From contig JARVKI010000032.1 of NCBI GenBank assembly GCA_036674765.1, forward strand, positions 310,001-374,000: 64,000 nucleotides of DNA, written 5' to 3'. Made by a program: the position numbers and the translations under genes. A model generated the notes under the pieces. The model was not told where the DNA came from. It did no database searches and worked only from the letters and a program-made list of their open reading frames with translations. Of the stretch, positions 47,123 through 58,189 are shown in pieces; within the stretch, counting starts at the first letter, position 1; every line of letters begins with the position of its first letter. The DNA is from Seiridium cupressi. Lineage: Eukaryota > Ascomycota > Sordariomycetes > Amphisphaeriales > Sporocadaceae.

Positions 47123-47466
47123 GCGCTTGTGACGCCCGTCGGATTGACCAATCGGCCATCTATAGCCAGATGTGAAAGCTGCTGAACCTGTCGTGTTGCT
47201 CTTCCCCACCTGCGGGCTGAACACCCTTTCCGGGGTCGATCAGACCTGGCGGGACTCGAATTGGGCGGCCAGATCGCCCGAGTACTGGCGGAAAACTCTT
47301 CTTCTCGCAGGCATGACTCCACTGGCCAGCTTGTTGTTTCTGCGTGGAAATTTTCTGGAAAACCGGATGCCTGTCCACGAACGGTGGCCCGGCCTCGAGG
47401 TCAGTCTCTCCGTACCGGAGGGTTTGGGCGAGCTTCGCCTCTCGCTTCAACGCGTATTGTGTCGAG

Positions 47467-48919
47467 ATGACTTCCAATACTGCTACCTACAACGCCACAA
47501 AACCTGCCAGAGTGTTTGTTGTGGGAGGGTGTTATGCAGGACTGGCAGCGGCTATTGCAATCCTTGAAAGGTGCGACATTGCGAGTCCGCCTATTCCTGT
47601 CTTGATCACCATTGTCGATGAAAGAAACGGCTTCTGTAAGACACCTCATGAAAGATGGCCTGACTCATCTAATGATTCCGCGTAGACCATGTGATTGGCA
47701 CTCCATTGGCATTGGCAGACAAAACCTATGCGGAGAAAGCATGGGTTAAGTTCCGCGATATCAACATATTGCAACGACCCGACGTTCGATTTATACACGG
47801 CAGCGTGAAAGCAGTGAATTGTGATGCAAAGTCGGCGCGAATAGCAGTGGGAGAGAAAGAGGTAGTCGAAGGATATGACTACTTCATCGGTGCCACCGGG
47901 CTTCGTAGAGTATGGCCGATTGTGCCACAAGCGCTCACTCATACCTCGAGGAAGCCTGCAAACATATCGATTCTATAGGCAGGAGCAAGCACCAATCCTG
48001 GTCATTGGCGGTGGTGAGCTCGTCCCTCAGCAATTCTCTCGATAGATAATCACTCCTGAAAGGCGCTGTCGGCATAGAAATGGCCGCTGAGCTCAAGTTA
48101 TGGCATCCAAACACTAGAGTGATACTCGCGCATTCGAGAGATAAACTGCTTTCTGCTGAGCCACTCTCTGATACTTTCAAGGAGCGCTCGATCAGGATAC
48201 TTCGAGAGTCCGGCGTTGAAGTAATTTTGAATCATAGGCTTTCTGAAAGCAAGTCGATTGAGGAGGGGAACGAGGTCTACTTCACGAACGGCGAAAGGTT
48301 GACAGCTGGCGTCATCGTCATGGCAATCTCGAGAAGTGTGCCATCCACCGACTTTCTTCCAAAAGAGGCGTTGGACCAAGATGGATACGTCAACATACTT
48401 CCAAGTCAACAGTTTTGTGGAAATGTACCAAACTCTGCTGTGCATTTTGCAGCAGGTGACATGATCAATTGGTCTGGCATCAAGCGGTGCGGATCGTCAA
48501 TGCACATGGGTAAGCTGGTAGGATGGAATGTCTACCAGTCGATAATGAGAGATCTTTCGCGGTCAATCGAGGAGCCAAAGTTCAAAGAGCTGGGCCCAGT
48601 TTCGCCCATGATCACTATTGCGGTGGGGAAAAAGGCTGATCCTGTGGGCCACGAGGTACGACATCCGGAAAGCGGACAATGAGACTCTTCTTTGAAGATG
48701 ATCTTGGCTTTAGAAGTAAGTCACGACAACATGATAATTCGATTTCATGGAGCTTAATACTAATAGAATACAGTTGTTTGGGATTACCTTCGTCTAGGGT
48801 ACAAACCAGGATCTGTTTTGACATGGAAGCAGTCAGCCGTCAATATCTTAGTATACATGTTCCCGGAAGTACGATCAATCTGGACAAAACTGGTGCGCAC
48901 TGAGAACAAGAAGGCATAG
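47467..48919 (+). pseudogene. AIF/FSP1(AMID)-like FAD oxidoreductase with frame shifts
   Basis: ATG 47467. The FAD-binding GGCYAGLAAA motif is near residue 20. The frame then splices well over 47636-47685 and over 48014-48062. Between these, conserved sequence (YLEEACKHIDSI, then PILVIGGG joined to AVGIEMAAELKLWHP) lies in two further frames, so one-base losses lie near 47938 and 47985. A third shift lies near 48670, before FFEDDLGF and a last intron (gtaagt at 48716) to the final exon ending at 48919. The FAD-aspartate region FAAGDMINW is intact. Intact relatives are NAD(P)H quinone oxidoreductases on lipid droplets or mitochondria. Two iron-GATA sites sit upstream. Confidence 0.78.
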
Positions 48920-49483
48920 ACCGAGGGAATACTTTATCATAGGATTTTGTCCGGTCCAGGTTACTCGCAAAAATTTGTTCCATGTTCAGCAGTTGTACTA
49001 TGCTAAATGAGAGCGTGCTGCATCAATGAGCAACATCTTGCAAGTAATTGATGGGTTTTAATCTGGCGTACAATAGTCTACCAAGTGTCTATTATTCTAA
49101 CTAATTGGCGCAAACTATGTCCATTTAGTTGAGTGTTGAACATGTCAATCAGTGGAGCAGCCAATTTACTACGAGGTACTGTGCTGACTTGGCACGTACC
49201 TATATAGGCAAGAACACAAGCCGTGGCGTCTCGGCTGGCTTCATGCAGGCAGGCAAAGCGGTGCTTCGCTTAATGAACAAAAAACATTCAGAATGAGCCG
49301 AGAAAGTGACCACCGAGAAGGTGATCCAGCCATATTATGTTACACTTAAAATCTCTAACGTACATTGTAGTCTTACCGACAACGGTTGCTACCCCCTACC
49401 CTGGGCTCTGCTAATCCCAACGCCACGAGCGCTAGACTCCAACGCCAAGTAAACCTCCTTAGCGAATAGGAACCATTGTTCAA
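48920..49483. other. Convergent intergenic stretch, nothing supported
   Basis: AT-rich; holds the 3' ends of the flavoprotein and acetyltransferase genes. Confidence 0.4.
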
Positions 49484-50372
49484 TCAGGAATGGAGAAAAC
49501 TGGTGATAACCTTGACAATTCGTTGGATCAGGCCACCGACAATTGGAACCTGCGGCCACATGAGAGATGCTTGGGCAGGTCGCTCAAAGTCGGGGTACCC
49601 TTGAGCACGCCACTCATCAAAAGTAATGTGAGCGAAGGAAGGCATCCTGACCATCAGCGGAACCTCAATGTCGGCTTCTGTTCCGAGCGTCTCTTTCTTA
49701 TGCACGATCTTCTCCTTCAGGATGACAAATCCCATTTTCTTGTAGAGGGGCATGGTTGTTGGCGATGATTCCAGATAGATGGGCAGTCCAGACCTGTCAC
49801 AGAGGTCAATGCCCCATTCGATCAGCGCTCGACCCACTCCACGTCGTTGATAGGCTGGGTGAACGGCAATGGCATGAACATCTGGAGGAGAATGGTGGTT
49901 AGTGACTGCTCGTAGACGGAGATGGCGTAGTGTAGAGAGCTTTACAGATATGTCTCGCGCCAGCAAAGAGATGCTCCCTCATCTCTGCAAGTGGCCCGAT
50001 GACTTTCTCGGCGCGTACTCTGTCTTCTCCATCCAACCAAGGGATACCGCTGAACTTGCGCTCTTCTGCGGGCCGTTCACGCAAGAGGATATCTCCAAGG
50101 GCCATGCCCATGACATCTCCTGAATGATTATCGACACATTTGAAAGTGTACTGCGAGTCCGCAGAATGCCAGTAGGCGAGAGTACCCGCGGAGTGATTTT
50201 GCCTGAAGTCCTCGGAGTCCATGACGCCGCCTGGGAAAATGATAGTAACCATCAACCGTGCCATCTTCTCGTTCAGGAACGAGGCAAAGTATACATCACA
50301 GACTTTCTTGATATCCGGGATCAGAGCTGGGAGAACCACGGGGTGGCAACTGGAAATCTTGCCTTCTTCCAT
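49484..50372 (-). CDS. GNAT-family N-acetyltransferase
   Basis: Minus strand, exons 50372-49946 and 49881-49484 around a 64-nt intron (gtaaag to cag). The product is 274 aa with the start at ATG 50372 (MEEGKISSCHP). The acetyl-CoA motif A is VHPAYQRRGVGRALIEWG, followed by YLESSPTTMPLYKKMGF, the usual motif-B end of fungal GNATs that acetylate small molecules. The first 130 residues are a variable domain with DVYFASF. Substrate not readable. Relatives include acetylases in secondary-metabolite and siderophore pathways, but I cannot place this one. It has an iron-GATA consensus 200 bp upstream and sits near siderophore-type genes. Intact. Confidence 0.85.
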
Positions 50373-50571
50373 TTTTGACAAAGTGTTAAGTTCACAGTTG
50401 ACGACGCCGGCACGGCAAGGTAGCAAGGCGCCATCTCGGCTACAATATATCAGATTTTGCTTCGGGTTACTTAGAATGCCATAAATCTTGGCATCTACTA
50501 AATACGAAGCTTTGGAAAATGGTGATATGCTTGCAGCTGGATGCGGGCTAGGGTCTCAGCTCGGTTTTAGG

Positions 50572-50581
50572 TTATCTGATC
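50572..50581 (-). promoter_or_regulatory. SreA/SRE-type iron-GATA site upstream of GNAT gene
   Basis: TTATCTGATC reads GATCAGATAA on the minus strand, an exact RATCWGATAA match, 200 bp upstream of the minus-strand acetyltransferase ATG. Confidence 0.5.
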
Positions 50582-53272
50582 CGAGGGCTCCGAATGCTTC
50601 CCACCTCGGTATGCTTGCCGAATTGACCCTCTACACACTTTGGCGATGGTCAAAAATCTAATTCAGACTAGCCAATGGTGTACTCGTGCTTGCGGACGTG
50701 CAAGCCCAACATGGAAGGTGGGTATCGGCAAAAGTTGTCTTAGTGTGAGGGCCTACCATCATTTACCTTCTGAGCTGTAAAGTATGACTCTGCATGGCGG
50801 ATAAAAGCCGTCACATCCTACGCCACAGCGCGGTGGCAGATATAGTTGAGTAAGGGCTGCCGTGTTTATAAGATCAATAGACTTGTTACCGCTCCTGTCA
50901 CGGAAATCTATTTCGAGTTTGCCGTTTTTAATTTATTGTAATATCTCTGAGATGCCTTGGCTATCTTATCACGTCAGCACATCTATCTAAATTTGTGGAA
51001 AGTAATGGTAGGGGTCTTAACGAACCTCAAAGACAAGCGATTGGGATTTTGGTGGCTTCGAATTTGTGCCAATGATCCCACTGGGAATCAGATGGTCGTA
51101 TGCAGGATTCGTGCGAGACCCTGAACCTGATTCTAGTTCGGCGTGCAATTTCCTCTCGGAACAATATAATTACGGATCGGGCTGTGCTTCCTCGACCGTG
51201 ACTTTCCGTTGATGATGGTAGCCTTGTACATCAAGATCGTTTTTATATATGGAATGAGAACGCTGGCTGCCGTTTGCATTAGTTTTCGTGCTAAGAAACG
51301 GTTCCCTGTCTCTGGCATATACGAGAATTGGTGGCGTTGTGCTTGGCTTCACAGTCTCTAGATATCTTTCATAATATGGGCGGTGGTATCAGAGCCTTCT
51401 CAATACCTTGGAGGAAGATCACGATGATACGCGTCACTCCATATGATCGATTGGAGTCCTGTACCAGCAAAGTTAACACAGACCGTGTGAAGATAGCATG
51501 TGACAGTACTTTACGTGGTTGACTTTTCTGTCGTCATGCAGGTTTCCTACCACGATCACAGCGCTTCTCCTCCCCTGTTCAGCACAATCTCGAACTGTCT
51601 CGTCTACATACGAAGGTTGAGATCCTGGAAAGCTTTTGAACGGACCCCATCGTTTCAGGTTGTAGCCCAGCTCGTTGACCCTGTACTTGATAAGCTCAAC
51701 CACGAACGACACGGAGTACGAAGTTACAACTTACGTGACGTGCGCGTCGCCCTAATGTTGCTCCAGCAAATAGGCAGTGGTGTTGATCACAGAACGCGGC
51801 ATTCTTTGTCCTGAGAGCTGGAGGACATTGCCTGCGCAGTGTGAGTTCAGCATCCGCCGGACTTTTCTTGACCCCGACCGTTGACCTTGTTGGGTTTTCT
51901 GACATGATGGCCATATGCGAACCCGCACCGACGTGACTGGACATTCTGTGCGCAAAGAAACGACACAGAAACTCAAGCCGAATTCCTCTCAAGCCGTCTT
52001 GAATAGTTGTGAGGGCTAGAACACTTAGACTGATACTGCGTATCTTCAGGGGTGGGTTCGAAATATGGAGTCAGCAGAACCAGCACAATGCTCGGTCAAC
52101 TTTATGAGTCGTAGGCTTTTTGTGACGGACAGACTGGCAAGATGAGCTTCTGCGCAGGCTGACGTTACATTGTACATTGTAGGGGAGCATGCACTGCCAG
52201 CTACAGCCCTCCTTTCCACCCTCCGAAGCTTGGCAATCCAGTTGAAGGCTGTGTACAGCGGGACATGGTTGGATGACATGGTTGGATGATCACGATATCC
52301 TGATGAATAGATTAGGCGAACAATAGCGAAGCTTCTCTTTCAGCAGCGACCTGGTCAATGCCTGCTATTGGCTGTTAAACATGGCGCGGTGATTCCACAC
52401 CCTCCAACGGCCTAAGTGTACACGGCCTAGGTGTACAGATACAGCTAGAGGAAATATGTTGAACATGCCAAACTATTTCTTGTGACTGGGCATACGGAAG
52501 CAGTTGTTCGGATGCAGCTTCTTGGAGTATTACCGCTTTACTGAGCAGGTTCGGGGACCTCTGAGTTAGGCGATCAATTACTGTCGGATGAGATTTTGCG
52601 TGGCTAAAATGTTTCCCTGGCTTCGCCTAGCCTGACGCGTGATGACTGACGTAGGAGGCACTGTTCCATCTTACCCCGGATTGGTGATCGTGGCGCTAAA
52701 ATTGCAAAAATGCAGCCAAAACGCGTCGCAGCCTCGTGTCTAGATAGGAAAGTCTCGCAACTGCGAGTTTTTACACTTGCGAGTTTTTACACTTGCGAGT
52801 TTTTACACTTGCGAGTTTTTACACTTGCGAGTCTATACGTTCGCGAGTCCTCTCTCTGCGAGAACTGCACTCGGCAGTCGCTTCTCAGTAAATATCAGTA
52901 CATATCTAGAGATGTCGCCCGATAAAGGTGGAGGCAGCCTTGCCCTGGCGTCTTGCCACGCTGGCGAGTCAAATCTCGCAAACGCGAGGTTTCCCTTGAA
53001 GGATTTGATTGAGGACTGAACTTTCCATATAATTTGACGTTTATTGGACAGTTGCCACCCTCAGACTCCGCTAGCATTCACAACTGCATATCTATTCGTT
53101 ATAGATAGACCCCAACAGCGAATTACGTTGGAGGCAAATTGTCAAGCCTTGCTTGAACAGTTCTACAGCTGTATGTGATCAGTGATGGAGAAGCGTCCGC
53201 TCGCTATCCTCCCCTTCAATCCCTCTGAACTCCCATTTACCAGCGTCAGGTTAGTTTCACCAAAGGCCCCCG
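50582..53272. other. Long intergenic region with a minisatellite
   Basis: 2.7 kb without a supported gene. ORFs are short and unrelated. The notable content is the 16-bp tandem repeat at 52763-52862. Confidence 0.5.
52763..52862. repeat. Minisatellite, 16-bp unit GCGAGTTTTTACACTT
   Basis: Four perfect copies (52763-52826), then two degenerate ones (GCGAGTCTATACGTTC, GCGAGTCCTCTCTCT) and a closing GCGAG. Reverse-complement CTCGC words flank it (52754, 52976). The unit is not a multiple of three, so it is not coding. It begins 510 bp upstream of the HET-C2H2 gene. Confidence 0.85.
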
Positions 53273-56053
53273 ATGGCCTTCAACTACAGCGCCCTTCATG
53301 GGCCTGGGTGGATCAGGCTCATCCGTCTTACTCCAGAAAATAGCCATTCTGATAAGTTGACATGTTCAGTAGAGCAAATCAAATTGACATCTGCTTCCGA
53401 AGTCGAATTCGAAGCGTTGTCTTACGTTTGGGGTCAATCAGAACCCCACTCCATCATTGAATGTGACGGCAATGCTCTCCGAATCACATCGAACCTCCGC
53501 CAAGCACTACTCCATCTACGGAGCACTGGCCACAGAACCTTGTGGATTGATGCTATCTGCATCAATCAAAGGGATACACTGGAAAGGAGTTCGCAAGTTT
53601 CGTTGATGGGGAAGATCTTCCAAGCAGCGAAGAATGTCGTGGTCTGGCTCGGTGAAGAGGCCTCTGGAGATCAGACATTGAACATTACACCTTACGACAT
53701 AGGGCGAGGCGTGGAGGAAGAGATCATCTATGGCAAGCCCCTACTTTATTTGACCCGTCCGTGGTTCAGTCGAGCGTGGGCGCTACAAGAGGCTATGTTG
53801 GCCAGGCGAATGACGATATTACTGGATGACGAAGAAGTGCAATGGGACAAATTCTGGGCTCGAATCTCCTCTGAACTCCGGCATACTCTCGGCACCGCTA
53901 GAGACCCTCCTGCAATCACTAAACCAGCACTGCGGTTCTATGCTCTAGCGTCTACGAGCAAGCTGATCAAGTTCATGTATGACGATCCAATAGCGTCGTG
54001 GGCCGTCGAGGACTTGGATCTTTCGAAGACTGCGAATGCAGAGTTCAAACGAATTCTGGAATTTTCGCGTACTCTCAATGTGACCGATCCCCGGGACAGG
54101 ATCTACACTTTACTATGGGTGTTCCAGACAATGGGTATCAATGTGCCTCCGCCGGACTACACGAAGCATACTGAGACAGTCTTCCAGGAGCTCTACACTG
54201 CCGTTGGAGATGTTCCATTCCCATGGCGACCTATGCGTGGCTGGGAAAAGCATGTCGATAACACGGCCCTTCGTTCGACAGGCGCGAAGTGGAGAGTCAA
54301 GACAACCGGTAACGGAGAATATAACCCTACGCTCAAGAGTCTTCATCACGGAGATCTCCTCGTATTTCTGGAAGCCAAGACCCGAATCACGGGGGAAGCC
54401 CAGATTGACAACGCAAAAGCACTGCCTATTCACTCCGTCTCAAATATCCCGACTCGCGAAGAGAGTATGGAATCACCCACGACCACAAATGACAAAAATG
54501 CTAGAGAGAATATACACGCCCCACCTGAGAAACCACGCGGCTACGATGAGGATACACGTATGCCAGAAGGTTTGCATCTGTTTGCCCATCAAGAACCTAG
54601 GAATGTTGAAGAGAACAAGACAATCTATCATTCCTTCTTCGACGATATCCTTCGGTATGAGAAAGAACTTCTTATGACTCGAGTCCTCCACTACCTTGGC
54701 TGCCCTTGGTCTTATGACATGGTCGTCAACGGGAACGGTGATACGGACGCACCAGAAACGACTTCGAACTCAAGCAGTGACACGAAGTCTAGCTCCACCA
54801 ACTGGTTATCCAAAGAGACCAAACTTGACAACCCAAAGAAAAGGTCAGGTCCTAGACGCAAGAGAGACAGGAATGACGAGGATGACGAGGATGATAAAGA
54901 CGGAGACGAAGCACCTTCCAAGAAGCGCCCGGCTTCGGATCCCCGCGATAGGCTAGCTTGCCCATACTTCCAGAGAAACATCAAAGATCATCGATTCACT
55001 AGAGCGTGCAGAGGTCCAGGCTTCATTGATATTGCTAAGCTCAAGTAAGTTGTCAAAACACTCTTGTATCGGATGAAATCTCACGTCTATAAGGGAACAT
55101 CTGTATAGAAGTCATCGCATCTTCCCCTGTAATCGATGTGGAACTGTGTTCAAGGAGAGAGACAGTCTAAGAGCACATCAGCAGCAGCATCAAGGATGCA
55201 GTGCAAGTGATTTAGGAGTAACATTTGATCGGGCCGAGGGTTTCGACGATCAGCAATATGACGAACTCCACGCGAAAACGGTGCGCTCTTGGTGCCACGT
55301 GTTCAAAATCCCTTTCCCTGATGACCCTCGAAATTCTTATCCACCTGAACGTAAGTCTTCATATGAGATTAGAAACTAGGGTAGCGGCTAACGGAGTACC
55401 TATGCCTCTTAGATTATCGCAACATACAAGTCCATGAGATCATTGAGGACGTCCGTTCCCATTTTTCACGAGAATCAGAACGACTGATGCCACGATACGC
55501 AACGCCGGCTTTCCGCTTCTCACTGGAGGATATGACGCAAGACGAATTCTGTGCTTCCCTTCATCAGCTAGTACATACTATCTTTGATGAAGGTTTGAGA
55601 TCTTATAGAGTAGATCCTCCTACAGAAGTAACCACCAGCGCAGCTGCCGGCCCTGAAGAAGGGCATAATGCCGCAGCATATGCTGACACCCCAACACCAT
55701 GGAATATCTTTGGAGATTACCTACTTCAGGTAACCCCAGACGGTGTTGCATCTACCATGCAGCAGGTCCCAGATACCGGACTTGGGAGTGGTTGGATGGG
55801 CAATGCATTCAATCTCGGGCCACAGACATCTGACGACGAGCAAATGCGACAGGCTGCAGGCAGAGCTGATGACCCTATGGCTGAAGTTCGACCTCAAGCT
55901 CAGGTACCTCCAGGTGCAGGTGCATGGATTGGAAGGTCTCAAACATTGGTGAACTCCCTCGGCCATGGACCGTGGCATGTTGTGCATGGTGGTAATAATG
56001 TCGAAGACGAGAACAGTAACATTGATGACTTGTGGGATTTGGGCGAGCGATGA
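53273..56053 (+). CDS. HET-domain protein fused to a C2H2-like zinc-finger tail, 884 aa
   Basis: Three exons: 53273-55044, 55109-55350 and 55413-56053; introns 64 and 62 nt, phase-consistent. The HET domain (about residues 40-190) shows FEALSYVWGQSE, TLWIDAICINQRD, VVVWLGEEA and RPWFSRAWALQEA, then DPRDRIYTLLWVF near 270. A low-complexity linker has basic clusters (KKRSGPRRKR) followed by an acidic run (about 520-555), a likely nuclear signal. Then comes LACPYFQRN and CRGPGF and, over the intron, FPCNRCGTVFKERDSLRAHQQQHQGC. This is the C-P-(F/Y)-x-K/RN ... C-x2-C ... H-x4-H pattern of a fungal C2H2-type family. HET proteins act in incompatibility and cell death. The fusion suggests a nuclear or nucleic-acid-sensing version (inference). 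Intact. Confidence 0.9.
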
Positions 56054-58189
56054 CAGTAAGCCGAGAGCTCTGTTGCAGATAACAATGAGATAAATCTTTC
56101 TACAACGTGTTGAGCTTAGATCACTATTCTACGTTATTTTACATGTAACTATTTGTGTCTATATATGTGCATTATCGTGAATGATCCATGAGGAAGGTTC
56201 GTTTCTATATTCGTCATGAATCCAAACAGTGTATCAAATACGCCCGCATTTGGTGGGATTATGCTATGACTCTGTGATACAAAAGACACGTCCAGAGGGG
56301 GGGTTAGTGAGCATATAGATGGTTTGGGGAATCTGTAACCTGTGATCATCACCTACAGCAGCATTGAACATGGGTTCAATATCAGCGATGTGGGAAAGAA
56401 GTTGCGACTGGAATTGTCTTCTGAACTTTGATGTGATGACTGTCGAGATGACAGGAGACACACGAATTGGGAGGGATTCGGCTCAGCCTTCAGGCTAAAG
56501 TGTAGGGGACTAGCACTAGGGTGGTGGGGTTCTCATCTTTCGAACTCGCTACGGGTGGCCGTACTTCATGATTCCTAAGCTGTAGCAGAGACGCGTGTGG
56601 GTAAACTGAAAACTGATGGTCTTAGGGTATTTTATATCTAATGATCGTCAATATGCCTGCGATGGAGGGAATGAATACAGCTGGGAGATTGGTCGGCATT
56701 TAGAGCTTGTGCCGCCAATTTAGACGGGCCCGGGCCTTGGCGCGACGTGCTGCCGATACCCTGTGAATACCAGCTGCAGTGCACCACAACGGTCCCCTGC
56801 GACCGCTTGAGCTGCGGGGTTCCTCATACACCTGGCGTCATACGAATAACCTATTATAAAATGTAGATGCTATGGCTATTTTATAGCATCACTAGGATCT
56901 CTGGTGAACTAACTAAGAACTATAGAGGGAACTGATCGGCCTTTGAGCATGGACGGAATTTCTGCGAGCTAAATGTCGATTTCGCATTACATGGCAACAT
57001 TGTACGACAACCCCATGTGTCGTAACTAATAATTAGCGGCCTGTGGGAGTTGTATTGTGAGGGCGTCGCATACATAGACGAGTGCGGAGCCTCTCCATGT
57101 ATCGTGGTCGGTCTTATGGGTCTCTGATAGCCTATAGGCTATACTATACGAGTAGTTGATAAATTCTATGGATATATCGTGCAAGATTATTCTGGCTCTG
57201 CTAACAGTCAAGTGTCGCACACTCAAAGGTGCAGCTTGATTGGTGTGGTACCTTGAGGAACTTGGCAGGGTAATTTGTCATTATTGTAACATGCAACAAC
57301 AACCAAGGCCTCGATGCCAGTTTTTGCAGGCTCAACGGCCAATCCATCCGACCTCCCGGGGTCTTAAGCTTCACCCCTGTAAGATTGCGATCGCGCTCTC
57401 ACAGCTGCATTTTCTTTGAGTCGTAACTCCTCAGCCGCGGACCAAGCTGACTATAATCTTCGCCTCCCGTCTTAATCGTATCAATCAAGGCTTGGTTGCG
57501 CTGATCAGGTCGCAGCGTACCCCGCTGCATCCGCTAATCAGGCCCTCGGCAGATTCCCATCGCTGAACAATGGTGAATGCAAGAAAGTTGACCGACCTTT
57601 CGGACACCATTGAGCAGCCAGCATCGGAACTCTACGTAGACTGAGCCCCTAATTATACTTTGACCGCCAATCCATCAAGATGGCGCTTCCAGGTTGCGTA
57701 TTGATTCTCAATATCGTCACTCGTAAGGTTAGGTCAAATTGAACTCATTCCAGGGGCATCATGAACGCCGCCACGTAGGTGATATGCTGAGTTGATATAC
57801 GACTGCCGCTTTTTCCTACTCGATTTGCCTACAGTACCCAGACACAGCGTCAAATCGTGTGGATATTTTAATCGACAAGTCAGAAAAGTCGTGCTCCCAT
57901 GACTACCTGTAAAAGCCGAGGAATGGCGACTTCTCCAAGGGACTCCGGCCGCTGGTTTGTCGATTCGTTTCACTGACACGTGCACTAGCGCTCGGGGTCG
58001 CTGTCGACTCTGCAACGTCACATCATGTGCACCTTTTCGACAGTCAGCAGCTATATCTGTATGGAGGCAGTGGATGTTCGTTGATTGATTTCATACTGAC
58101 TCGATTTCTATCCAGAGCAGAAATTGAGCATCGAAACGACGCGCATCGAGGCCCGACGCCTCCTCTGATTGTCGCAGCATCCTATCAAC
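56054..58189. other. Long intergenic region, no supported gene
   Basis: 2.1 kb with short ORFs on both strands. The last few hundred bases are the P450 promoter and leader. Confidence 0.45.

Larger units (their letters stand above)
46415..47466. other. Intergenic between CFEM and flavoprotein genes
   Basis: About 1 kb without a supported gene. It holds the pair of inverted iron-GATA sites at 47060-47069 and 47113-47122. Confidence 0.5.
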
